Shown piece by piece: positions 16,792 to 24,614 of a DNA stretch of 64,000 bases. Origin of the DNA: an uncultured Campylobacter sp. (GTDB lineage: Bacteria; Campylobacterota; Campylobacteria; Campylobacterales; Campylobacteraceae); contig NZ_CAJPRT010000004.1 in NCBI RefSeq assembly GCF_905373215.1, positions 77,019 through 141,018 of the forward strand. Reading direction: 5' to 3'. The notes under the pieces were generated by a model, which did no database searches, was not told the origin of the DNA, and saw only the letters and a program-made list of their open reading frames with translations. Made by a program: the position numbers and the translations under genes. Numbering within the stretch: the first letter of the stretch is position 1; every line of letters begins with the position of its first letter.

Positions 16792-18342
16792 TTAGCCTAT
16801 ATTCTCTCCCGCAATCATCCCAAACGTTAAGCAGTCAGCTATCGCCACGCTACCTAAGCGGCTAGCTCCGTGTACGCCACCCGTGATCTCGCCTGCGGCA
16901 AATAGCCTAGGGATCGGCATCTCTGTTTGCAGCGAGATGACCTGAGCTTTGGTATTGATGTCGATACCGCCCATCGTGTGGTGAAGCTTTGGCGTACCGC
17001 GCATGGCGTAGAACGGCGGTTTAGAGATATCTACGCCGTTTGTGGTGGTTTTATCCATAGGCTTACCGAAGTCCTCGTCTTTGCCCGATTTAACGAAGCT
17101 ATTATATCTCTCGACGGTCTTTTTTAGCTCTGCGGCAGGGATTTTATAAGCCGCCGCTAGCTCGTCTAGAGTTTCAAATTTCTTTAGTACGCCGGACTCT
17201 AGCGGTTTAGTGTAGTGCTCAGGTATGACCATGTTTTTTACACCATCGCTATCACAGAAGTTGATAGGATAGATATCGGCTTTTGCGTCGATTACTTTAA
17301 ACATAGCTTGAGAGCGGGTGCGGCGGTCCGCTAGCTCGTTCATATAGCGTTTGCCGGTTCTTGGATCGACTGAAATTCCGTAGCGGAAGCTTCCGTTTAC
17401 GTTAAACATAGAGCCTACGCCAAAGCCTTTTTCGTCAGGGCATGCCCATGGACCAAATTGTATCCAGCTTAGCTGAACAGGGGTAGCGCCGATCCTAAAC
17501 GCCTCTTTCATAGCGCCTGCGGTTGCGCCCGGGTGGTTGGTGCTATCCGTAGTAGGCAAGATAGACGGATCTTGGACTTGTCTAAAGAATACGTCGCGGC
17601 AGAATCCTCCTGCGGCTAGTACTACGCCCTTTTTAGCTTTTATAACTTTTTTAGTTCCTGTAGTGTTTTCGGCGTCGTCTTTTTGGCTCTTTGGATCAAA
17701 TTTATAATCCTCTCTGATGATCACGCCGTCTACGCCGCCGTCTTCACCGAGCACAAATTCGTCAAATTTAGCTCTTTGTCTTAGCTCGCAGCCTTGTAGA
17801 TTTTTAAAGTATTCTACCATCGGCTGAACGATACCCGAACCCGAGCCGTTAGCGGTCTGAAGCGATCTAGGTACGCTGTGTCCGCCTGCGTGAGTAACTT
17901 TATCTATGTATTTAGCGCCGCATTTTAGAGTTAGTTTATATGCGTCTTGCGCGCGAGTAGCGATGGTGTCGATTAGATCTACGTGGTTTAGGCCGCGGCC
18001 GGCTTTTAGGCAGTCTTTGATAAATAGCTCGTTGCTATCTTTGATGCCTTCTGCTTTTTGTTTGTCGCTGTTTGGAACGGCAAATATACCGCCGTTAATA
18101 ACTGAGTTACCGCCGACGCGTCCCATCTTTTCTAGGATTAGGACTTTATTGCCTTTTTCGGCTGCGGTGATACCCGCCGCAAGTCCTGCAAAACCGGAGC
18201 CAATGATGACTACGTCCCACTCTTCGTCAAATTTGACGTCCTTTGCGTTTACCGCAGCGTTTGCGTTTACGGAGCCGAGCGCTAAAGCACCCGCGCCAAC
18301 TAGGCTCATTTTGAGCAGATCACGTCTTGAAACGTTTTCCAT
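16792..18342 (-). CDS. Tat-exported flavocytochrome c / fumarate reductase-type flavoprotein
   Basis: A 516-residue FAD enzyme. The N-terminus has a Tat signal (SRRDLLK, then an Ala/Leu-rich stretch ending ANA near residue 29), so it is folded in the cytoplasm and exported. The dinucleotide fold is VVIIGSGFAGLAAGITAAEKG; GRVGGNSVINGG and the C-terminal GEITGGVHG and RLGSVAIADCLTFG segments are typical of the FccA/fumarate-reductase flavoprotein family. There is no haem-binding CxxCH in it or beside it, so its electron donor is encoded elsewhere. Substrate (fumarate, methacrylate, urocanate or similar) cannot be told. Confidence 0.88.
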   Translation of the reverse strand: MENVSRRDLLKMSLVGAGALALGSVNANAAVNAKDVKFDEEWDVVIIGSGFAGLAAGITAAEKGNKVLILEKMGRVGGNSVINGGIFAVPNSDKQKAEGIKDSNELFIKDCLKAGRGLNHVDLIDTIATRAQDAYKLTLKCGAKYIDKVTHAGGHSVPRSLQTANGSGSGIVQPMVEYFKNLQGCELRQRAKFDEFVLGEDGGVDGVIIREDYKFDPKSQKDDAENTTGTKKVIKAKKGVVLAAGGFCRDVFFRQVQDPSILPTTDSTNHPGATAGAMKEAFRIGATPVQLSWIQFGPWACPDEKGFGVGSMFNVNGSFRYGISVDPRTGKRYMNELADRRTRSQAMFKVIDAKADIYPINFCDSDGVKNMVIPEHYTKPLESGVLKKFETLDELAAAYKIPAAELKKTVERYNSFVKSGKDEDFGKPMDKTTTNGVDISKPPFYAMRGTPKLHHTMGGIDINTKAQVISLQTEMPIPRLFAAGEITGGVHGASRLGSVAIADCLTFGMIAGENIG

Positions 18343-18359
18343 GATGTCTCCTTTATTTT

Positions 18360-18403
18360 ACCGTTATACGGTTTTTCTGATGCCTAATTTTGGGAGTATT
18401 ATA
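18360..18403 (-). promoter_or_regulatory. Promoter and leader hairpin of the flavoprotein gene
   Basis: TATAAT on the minus strand at 18403-18398. In the leader, ACCGT (18360-18364) and ACGGT (18368-18372) form a perfect short inverted repeat, just before the AAGGAGA ribosome site. Confidence 0.5.
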
Positions 18404-18583
18404 GCCAAAGTTAAATAAAAGCAAAATAACGTTATTTAAAAATTGTTTTTAAATTTTAAAAAACCGCCGCAGCCAAAAAGCTGCTTATTGGCTGTTTGCT
18501 AGCTCTAAATTTAGACAAATTCTAAATTTAAATCTCTTCATAAAATTTTATGCGCGCTATGAGAGCGTATCCTAGGCCGGATA

Positions 18584-18608
18584 AAAGACCCGCTAAAAGC
18601 AGGTCTTT
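18584..18608 (-). terminator. Hairpin terminator of the nifB-like operon
   Basis: AAAGACC at 18584-18590 pairs with GGTCTTT at 18602-18608, with two further G-C pairs inside and a TAAAA loop. On the minus strand the stem is followed by a T-rich end. It overlaps the stop codon of the radical SAM gene. Confidence 0.6.
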
Positions 18609-19434
18609 ATTTTTCGCAAAGCTTACCGCACGCATCGGCGCGGCATCTGCTGCAGTGAGTCATCTGCGCCATTGAGCCGCCGATTAGCTTTCGCATGCTG
18701 CGAATTTCTTCGTTAGAGGGCGATTTGATATTTGCAAAAGGGGTATCATGCACGGGGATCATCGCCATACAGTTCATGATATCGGCTCGCCACTCCTTGG
18801 CCTTTTTCGCGATTTGCGGGACGTGAGCCATATTTACGCCAGGTATTACGACCGTATTGATCTTTACGATCATGCGAGCTTCTTTTAGTTTGCGAATACC
18901 TTCCTCTTGGCGCGCCCCAAGAATTCTGGCGCCCTCTTCGCCGCGGTAAATTCTATTTCCGTGGCGTACCCACGCATAAATTTTGCCGCCCACTTCGGGC
19001 GTTACGGCATTGACCGTTACCGTCACGTGGCTCACGCCGATGCGCACGATATCATCCACGTGCTCGGGCAAAGATAGGCCATTTGTGGATAAGCAAAGTA
19101 GGGCGTGAGGGAAGCGGGCTTTGCATTTTTCAAAGGTAGACAAAGTCTTGTCGGCATCGCACATAGGATCCCCGGGCCCTGCGATACCGATGACCGAGAT
19201 ATCTTGTCTAAATTTAAATAGATTTTCCACGTATCCTACGGCCTCGTCCGGGCTCTGCACCCTCTCTGTTACGCCGGGGCGGTTTTCGTTGGCGCAGTCG
19301 TAGATGCGGTTGCAAAAATTGCATTGGATATTGCAATGCGGAGCTACAGGAAGGTGCACGCGCCCGTAGCTCGCGGACGCTTTTTTATTAAAACAAGGGT
19401 GATTATTTAAAAATGCCCGAGTATAAAAATTCAT
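18607..19434 (-). CDS. NifB-like radical SAM protein (FeMo-co-precursor-type maturase)
   Basis: With start ATG 19434 the protein has 275 residues. That start shares one base with the stop of the NapH-like gene and follows AAGGG; an open extension upstream inside the neighbour is unlikely to be used. The radical SAM motif is CNIQCNFC (Cys34, 38, 41), followed by NRIYDC (Cys47). HPC with His12, LLCLSTNG (Cys114) and HCSRCRADA (Cys261, 264) correspond to residues that hold the extra Fe-S clusters in NifB. GIAGPGDP and the INTVVIPGVN segment also match NifB closely. NifB builds the 8Fe-9S-C core of nitrogenase cofactors. The NifX-like C-terminal domain is absent. No nitrogenase gene is in the window, so the client is unknown. 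Confidence 0.85.
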   Translation of the reverse strand: MNFYTRAFLNNHPCFNKKASASYGRVHLPVAPHCNIQCNFCNRIYDCANENRPGVTERVQSPDEAVGYVENLFKFRQDISVIGIAGPGDPMCDADKTLSTFEKCKARFPHALLCLSTNGLSLPEHVDDIVRIGVSHVTVTVNAVTPEVGGKIYAWVRHGNRIYRGEEGARILGARQEEGIRKLKEARMIVKINTVVIPGVNMAHVPQIAKKAKEWRADIMNCMAMIPVHDTPFANIKSPSNEEIRSMRKLIGGSMAQMTHCSRCRADACGKLCEK

Positions 19435-20207
19435 CAATCTTTTTCCCTTCCGAATTTGATGGCGTCCGCGTGGCAAACGTCCATACAATCGCCGCAGTTC
19501 GTGCAGTTTATCTCGTCCGGTCTCGTGCCCATTTCGCATTTGCGCAAACAGGCGTTGCAGTTATCGCAGGCACTCGTTTTATAAACGCGAAATATTGAAA
19601 TTTTACGCAGCAGCTCCATTATGCCGCCGCTAGGACAGGCGAAGCGACACCATAAATTTGCGACGATCAAGGATGCGGCGATGAAGGCCACGACTACGGC
19701 AGTGCGAACCGCCCAGTACCAATCGGAAAATTTAAAGGACATGATAACGGCGTTTAGGTACTCGTCGCTGGTGCGAATAGGGATCATAACTCGAGGATTG
19801 CCGTAGATAAAATACACGCCCGCGCTCAGCAAAACGGCTAAAACCATGCCTATCTGCGCAAATCTAAGCTTTTTATTGCGAATTTTAAGCTTAAAAATAG
19901 CAAATTTACCGAGCATTTGATTTACGAATCCGCCCGGGCAAAGCCAGCCGCAAAACGCGCGCCCAAGGAAAATAACCAGCACGGGGATAAATAGCCAAAA
20001 TCCGAAAAACACGGTCGCGATACGCCCCCAGCACGTGATGATCGGACAGGATTGGCAGTTTACGAAAGGCACAATAAAAGGGCATCTAAAAATCCCGTAA
20101 TACGCCCATTGCCCGATCGCGCCGATAAAAATCAGCTGCACCAATCGACGAATTTTAGTTAGCCTAGAGACTTTTTTCATCTTTACCATATTTACTATAC
20201 TAAACAT
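19434..20207 (-). CDS. NapH-like polyferredoxin membrane protein
   Basis: A 257-residue inner-membrane electron-transfer protein. About four hydrophobic helices carry two cytoplasmic cysteine loops (GWLCPGG and CRFACPSGG). The C-terminus has two 4Fe-4S motifs, CDNCNACLRKCEMG and CTNCGDCMDVCHADAI. This is the NapH/RdxA/NosR-C family that takes electrons from quinol or menaquinol. It overlaps the binding-protein gene by 8 bases and the NifB-like gene by 1, so it is co-translated with both. A reasonable inference is that it supplies electrons to the pathway whose cluster the NifB-like protein builds. Confidence 0.88.
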   Translation of the reverse strand: MFSIVNMVKMKKVSRLTKIRRLVQLIFIGAIGQWAYYGIFRCPFIVPFVNCQSCPIITCWGRIATVFFGFWLFIPVLVIFLGRAFCGWLCPGGFVNQMLGKFAIFKLKIRNKKLRFAQIGMVLAVLLSAGVYFIYGNPRVMIPIRTSDEYLNAVIMSFKFSDWYWAVRTAVVVAFIAASLIVANLWCRFACPSGGIMELLRKISIFRVYKTSACDNCNACLRKCEMGTRPDEINCTNCGDCMDVCHADAIKFGREKD

Positions 20208-21060
20208 CTTTTACACCAAACCTTTCTATGAGTTCGAGCCCGCGCGCCGAATGGATGGAGGTAAAGCCGTGTCGCTCGAAAATTTCCTGCCCCTCCACGG
20301 AGCAGACGAAGTCCGCAAAATCATCGGCTAGCTTCTCGTCCTTTACGTACTTCATGATATTTAGCGTAAAGGTAAGCGGCCCGGGCGGGATAAGTTTCTC
20401 GTCGATAGGCATATATTCGATCTTGTCTTTAAACCTATCGTGCGTCGTTAGGCGCTTTTCGATGATGGACGCATCGCCCTTGCCATCTACGAGATCGCAC
20501 ATCATCTGAATGACGCATGAGCCGTCGGCGACCATATTTTTCATAACGGGTCCCGTGAGACCGGAATTTTTCAAAATTCCCTTTACCGGTCCGCTGCCTG
20601 GAGGCGATGCCCTTAGCGGCAGCATCACCCGCACGCCGGGCTCTGCTAAATCCTTTAGGTCGCGAATGCCCGCGGGATTGCCCTTCGGCACTACTAAAAC
20701 GTAGTCGGTAAAACATAGAGGTCTAAAGCGAAGGCTAAGCCCTGCTTTGCGTAGTTTTTGAGACAGCTCCAAAACGCGAGCGCCGAAAACCTCCGTCTTG
20801 CCCTGCAAGGCTAGCAGCGACTTTCCGAGTGCGCCCGCAAAGGCGCCGGTGTATTGGATATTATGTCCCGTTCTTGACTCATAAATGGCGTTTAGCTCGT
20901 TAAATGCTTCGGACAGTCCTCCGCACGACCAAACCTGCAGGGAACCTGGCTTAAACGGCGTATAGCCAGCGAGCATCGCTTCAGGTCCGGCGATGGTGGC
21001 TGCCGCTAGAGCTCCTTTTAAAAAGCCGCGACGAGATTCGTCTATCTCCTTAAATTTCAT
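20200..21060 (-). CDS. Tat-exported ModA-like substrate-binding protein
   Basis: A 286-residue protein with a Tat signal (SRRGFLKGALAAATIAG). The rest is a type 2 periplasmic binding-protein fold resembling ModA/PstS: LQVWSCGGLSEAFNELNAIYE, a DYVLVVPKGNP strand, and a C-terminal hinge with a FADFVCSVEGQEIFERHGF helix. No ABC permease or ATPase genes are near. Tat rather than Sec export is unusual for a plain binding protein and suggests folding, possibly with a bound metal or anion, before export. It is likely the first intact gene of the operon with the NapH-like and NifB-like genes. Ligand unknown. Confidence 0.75.
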   Translation of the reverse strand: MKFKEIDESRRGFLKGALAAATIAGPEAMLAGYTPFKPGSLQVWSCGGLSEAFNELNAIYESRTGHNIQYTGAFAGALGKSLLALQGKTEVFGARVLELSQKLRKAGLSLRFRPLCFTDYVLVVPKGNPAGIRDLKDLAEPGVRVMLPLRASPPGSGPVKGILKNSGLTGPVMKNMVADGSCVIQMMCDLVDGKGDASIIEKRLTTHDRFKDKIEYMPIDEKLIPPGPLTFTLNIMKYVKDEKLADDFADFVCSVEGQEIFERHGFTSIHSARGLELIERFGVKDV

Positions 21061-21132
21061 GCAATCTCTCCTTTCTTTGGTTTGTTTTTAAATTTAGAAA
21101 ATTTTTAATTTTAAAATTTCAAATAAGACCTG

Positions 21133-21435
21133 CTAAAGCAGCTCTATAAAGGCTTCCAGCCGCGTGCGTATCTGCCCGACGTCTTGCTTGGAGTAGTCTG
21201 TTTCTAGGCTCATATAGTTCGCTCCCGCTTCGCGGCTCGCCTCTTTGATCTTATTCGTCTCGATCGCGTAGGTGTGGCAACCGCTTAGCACGACGTCGAT
21301 GACGCCGTCTGCTTGATATTCGCGGATAAATTCCTTGATGATATCCGAACGTGCGTCGTTTTGATACATTACCGAACAGGGGATTTTGAGGTAGCGCTCG
21401 GCGATATTCGCGACCGGATCGCCCTTCGTTTGCAC
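21133..21435 (-). pseudogene. C-terminal remnant of an HgdB / double-cubane-type 2-hydroxyacyl-CoA dehydratase-like gene
   Basis: About 100 codons from GTG 21435 read GDPVANIAERYLKIPC, then GVIDVVLSGCHTYAIE, then DYSKQDVGQIRTRLEAF. This is the usual C-terminal end of the HgdB/BcrC/DCCP family (normally ~380-420 residues), including the Cys in the SGCH motif. The N-terminal ~300 residues, with the remaining cluster ligands, are missing, and upstream sequence joins straight into the ATPase remnant in another frame. The simplest reading is that a deletion removed the end of the ATPase gene and the start of this one. Expression of the fragment is possible but a function is doubtful. Confidence 0.75.
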
Positions 21436-21940
21436 TTAGCGAGGACGGCCTCGGCAAAAACCGTGCATGGAGGCTTAGTTTGATTGCGGGATTTTTGCGG
21501 GCGGTTTTGTAAATTTCGCTAAGCTCAAGCCCCAAGCGGTCCGCGCTGATCTCTAAAAATTTACCCGTGCCCGCCGAGCATTTATCGTTCATGATAAAAT
21601 CCGTCGGCTTGCCGTTTAGGGTCTTGATAGCCTTCGTATCCTGCCCGCCCACGCCCTCTACGGTGCGGCCTGGCTCAAATAAAAAGTGCGCGCCAAGGCC
21701 GTGGCATAAAATTTCGCTCATGCTAAGCTGCGCGTACTCTACGCTAACGCGTCCGTAGCCCGTAGCCGTCACGAAGCCCTCTGCGTAGCCTTTTTGCTCT
21801 AAGGCTTGCTTGATCTGGCGCGCGACCTTGACCGCGCTAAAGCCGCTTGGCAGCAAAAATAGCTCGCAAAATTCGCCGCGTTCGTCCATAACGGCGAGCT
21901 TTGACGAGGTAGAGCCGATGTCGATACCGATAAAATGCAT
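21436..21940 (-). pseudogene. Truncated BadF/HgdC-type activator ATPase
   Basis: The first ~158 codons match ATP-dependent activators of 2-hydroxyacyl-CoA dehydratases and double-cubane proteins: phosphate loop GIDIGSTSSKLAV, TGYGRVSVEYA, VEGVGGQDTKAI, and NDKCSAGTGKFLE with cluster Cys121. After ...NPAIKLS the frame breaks; the expected second cluster-Cys motif CTVFAE is still readable at 21466-21449 but in another frame, so small indels have occurred as well. Homology then stops and the HgdB-type remnant begins. Full members are ~255 residues, so the last third is gone. The reading frame from 21940 formally continues to 21251 but with nonsense sequence. Confidence 0.8.
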
Positions 21941-22102
21941 AAAATTTTAAATCCGTCGAAAAATATTTCTACGCCGTAGAACTTTGATTTGAATGTTAGT
22001 CTTTTTAAGCTTTTAGACTGCTGAAATTTAGCGCAGGCGGGTGGCGCGGATGAAATTTAGCCTCACGCCGCGTTTGAATTGGTTTTAAATTTAGATTTAA
22101 AT

Positions 22103-23035
22103 TTAGCGTTCGCGGGCGATTAGAATTCCGCTTAAAATCACCACCGCAATGCCTGCTAGCACGATCGGACCGGGCAGATGATCGCCTAGCATAATTCCTA
22201 GCGCCATGCTAAATAGGATGTCGCTGTAGCTGATCGCAGCGACAATGCCCGCTTTGCGCGAAGCGGCGTAGGCGCGCGTCATGTAAATTTGAAAGTAGAT
22301 ACCGCTGACGCCCAGAAGCGCCACGAGCACCCAGCCAAAAAGGCTTGGCGGGTTAAAGTAAGCAAGCCTCGCCAAATCAGCCCCGCTGAAAAGCCCTAAA
22401 ATTTTAACCTCGCTATCACCGAGCACCCAGCCCGCAGCCATCATCATCGCGCTTAGAAAGGTAGCGGAGGAGACGAAAACCAGCACGATGAGGTTGGTGG
22501 CGTAGTGTTTGCGGAGCTCGCGCACGCTCGTGTATGCAAGCCCTGCGCACATGCCGCCGAAGATTCCCACCGCGTCGGTTACGCTGATGCCGATGTGCGG
22601 GCGCACGACGAGTAAAATTCCGCCAAAACCGAGCAGTATCGCAAACCAGCCCTTAGAGCTTAGCTTTTCGCCTAAGAAAAACGCCGAAAATAGCGCGGTG
22701 AAAATGGGCGCCGTTTTTTGGAATGTAAAAGCGGTGCCAAGATCGATGTGAGCGATGTTGTAAAAGGTCGCTAAGATGCCGCAGCTACCGATAAAACCGC
22801 GAAATGCGAGTAGCCACGGCTTACCGCCGGGGCCCAGGTTTTTTACCCGTCGTAGCGAAAACAGCACGATCGCTATCCCTACTACGTTGCGGAAAAATAC
22901 GATCTCGGCGCTACTCATCCGCTCCGCCATCACCTTGGCTAGCGCGCCGTTTAGCGCGAAATAAAAGCTCGCTACGAGCATATAATAAACGCCAAGATGT
23001 TTCAGCCAAAACGCGGAGTAGAATTTTTGTTTCAT
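22103..23035 (-). CDS. EamA/DMT-family transporter (tandem copy A)
   Basis: A 310-residue inner-membrane protein with about ten helices arranged as two EamA repeats. Visible pieces are FYFALNGALAKVMAERMSS (helix 1), FRGFIGSCGILATFYNIAHI, AFTFQKTAPIFTALFSAFFLGEKL at the end of repeat 1, and SYSDILFSMALGIMLGDHLPG in repeat 2. EamA proteins export or import metabolites; substrate is unknown. Its upstream neighbour is a full-length paralogue and the two genes are 6 bases apart, so they form one operon and may act as a heterodimer. Confidence 0.88.
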   Translation of the reverse strand: MKQKFYSAFWLKHLGVYYMLVASFYFALNGALAKVMAERMSSAEIVFFRNVVGIAIVLFSLRRVKNLGPGGKPWLLAFRGFIGSCGILATFYNIAHIDLGTAFTFQKTAPIFTALFSAFFLGEKLSSKGWFAILLGFGGILLVVRPHIGISVTDAVGIFGGMCAGLAYTSVRELRKHYATNLIVLVFVSSATFLSAMMMAAGWVLGDSEVKILGLFSGADLARLAYFNPPSLFGWVLVALLGVSGIYFQIYMTRAYAASRKAGIVAAISYSDILFSMALGIMLGDHLPGPIVLAGIAVVILSGILIARER

Positions 23036-23041
23036 CGCGCG

Positions 23042-23947
23042 CTACTTTCGGTTCGCTACAAGTGTGCCCGCGACGATGATGAGTGCCATGCCCGAAAGTG
23101 CCATGAAACCGGGCAGGGCGTCGCCTAGCAACAGCCCAAATAGCGTCGAAAAGATGATGTCTGCGTAGCTAATCGTAGCTACTATGCCAGCTTTACGCGT
23201 CGCGGCGTAGGCCTTGGTAACGTAGGTTTGATAAAATAGCCCCAGCAGCCCCAAAAGCACGGCAAAGAGCCAGCCCTGCGCGTTTGGAATTTTAAATTTG
23301 CAAAGCATAAAGCTAAGCGCCGGCGCATCTATAAATTCCGCCGCGATCATAAGCGCTGCGGGCATCAGCGTGCCGGCAAGAAGCGCCGAGAGGATGATCG
23401 TATCGGAGCTATAATATTTGCGCAGCCCGCGCACTGAGGTAAGCGCCATCGCTGCGAATAATCCGCTTAAAATTCCAAAAATATCGCTCGGCTGTAAGCC
23501 AAACTGCGGCTGAATTACCAAAACAATCCCTGCAAATCCGAGACAGACCGAGAACCAGCCCATCGCGCCGAATTTTTCGCCGAGGGTAAAATACGCGATG
23601 ATCGCCGTCCAAATGGGCGCCGTTTTTTGAAAGGTAAATGCCTCGCCGAGGCTGATGTTAGCGATGTTGTAAAAAAACACCATTAGCCCCAAAATCCCGA
23701 TAATGCCGCGAAACGCAAGCGTAAAAGGATGACCGCCTTTGTTTGCAAAGCGCGCCGTACGGGGACGCGCCTTGATTTTATAAAGCAGGATCAAAAGCCC
23801 TGGTAGATTGCGAAAGAGCACGACCTCAAGCGATGAAATTTGCGCGCCCAAAAGCTTGGCGAAAACGCCTGTAAGAGAGTTATAAAAGCACGCCATCAGC
23901 ATATAATATACGCTTAGATGGTGCAGCAAGAAGTTGTTGTATTTCAT
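23042..23947 (-). CDS. EamA/DMT-family transporter (tandem copy B)
   Basis: A 301-residue paralogue of the next gene with the same ten-helix layout: AFTFQKTAPIWTAIIAYFTLGEKFG and SYADIIFSTLFGLLLGDALPG align with copy A. The near-identical 'HLSVYYMLMACFY'-type opening in both shows a tandem duplication. It is the first gene of the pair, behind a TATAAT promoter with a very short leader. Substrate unknown. Confidence 0.88.
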   Translation of the reverse strand: MKYNNFLLHHLSVYYMLMACFYNSLTGVFAKLLGAQISSLEVVLFRNLPGLLILLYKIKARPRTARFANKGGHPFTLAFRGIIGILGLMVFFYNIANISLGEAFTFQKTAPIWTAIIAYFTLGEKFGAMGWFSVCLGFAGIVLVIQPQFGLQPSDIFGILSGLFAAMALTSVRGLRKYYSSDTIILSALLAGTLMPAALMIAAEFIDAPALSFMLCKFKIPNAQGWLFAVLLGLLGLFYQTYVTKAYAATRKAGIVATISYADIIFSTLFGLLLGDALPGFMALSGMALIIVAGTLVANRK

Positions 23948-23969
23948 CGCGACCCTTTAAATTTGCGGA

Positions 23970-23975
23970 ATTATA
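23970..23975 (-). promoter_or_regulatory. -10 promoter for the EamA pair
   Basis: The minus strand reads GTGTATAATTCCGC; the -10 is 22 bases before the start codon at 23947, giving a leader of roughly 15 bases. Confidence 0.6.
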
Positions 23976-24583
23976 CACGCATAATGATTAAATTTTAATA
24001 TCCCGTCGTTTTTAAGCTCACCCTCGCCGCTCCGTTGTTTCTAATCCTCGCTGCGTCATCACTTTTAATCTTGCCGCGCCGCCGCTTGCATGCGCAAAGC
24101 AGTAAAATTTACGCAGCTGCGGGCTTTTATGCTTTCGTGTAGTTGCGCCGGTTTTGCGCTTTGAAGCTTGCTTTGCGCCTTCCGCTTGCGGCGCTAGTTT
24201 GGCTCTTTGGCATTAGCTTTGCGATTTTGCGCGACCGCCCGTTTCGTGCGCCGTTATTGCATACGCGAAGTTCGCGCCGTCGCTAGTGCGCGCGGAGTAG
24301 CCGATTTTGCGCATACGCCGGTTTTTGCGTTTTGCGCGGCTACTTATGCTTCATCGCGGCGCCTATTTTTGGGCTTTTATTTTTAAATTTATAAAATTTC
24401 GCGCAGCCTCGGGTTCGAGTCACGGTTTGCGGCGACGGATCGCGCGCCTTTGCGCCTTTTATTCAAGCGGCGTTTTGCTAGTGCCGCGATAAAATTTCTA
24501 AATTTAGCGCCTAAATTTTATAAAATTTAGGCGCTTCCTTCCGCGAGCGAGCGCGTAGAATTTGGCTTTAATCTATTTTTGGT
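23976..24583. other. Intergenic between divergent EamA and der genes
   Basis: About 600 bases with no convincing gene on either strand. The middle is CG-rich with short open frames that lack ribosome sites. The right end holds a perfect palindrome and the der promoter. Confidence 0.5.
24507..24534. repeat. Perfect 28-bp palindrome
   Basis: Starts GCGCCTAAATTTTA and is its own reverse complement over 28 bases. It lies 50 bases before the der -10. The plus strand continues TTCCTT, so it could be a terminator-like hairpin or a protein site; its AAATTT core is the common word of this genome. Confidence 0.75.
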
Positions 24584-24589
24584 TATAAT
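24584..24589 (+). promoter_or_regulatory. -10 promoter for der
   Basis: TATAAT followed by CGCGCC, 26 bases before GTG 24615. Because transcription would start near 24596, the longer frame opening at TTG 24579 cannot be the translated one. Confidence 0.65.
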
Positions 24590-24614
24590 CGCGCCAAAAA
24601 CTACAAGGACGAAC

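Noticed and set aside
16609..16830. 73-codon open frame on the plus strand
   Set aside because: Antisense to the end of the flavoprotein gene and composed of spacer words; no ribosome site.
19435..19539. Longer start for the NifB-like gene inside the NapH-like gene
   Set aside because: The extra 35 residues are Arg-rich out-of-frame sequence of the upstream gene; ATG 19434 has a ribosome site and the expected 1-base stop/start overlap.
24385..24425. GGGTTCGAGTC resembling a tRNA T-arm
   Set aside because: The flanking bases do not pair as a T-stem, and no acceptor, D or anticodon arm is found upstream.
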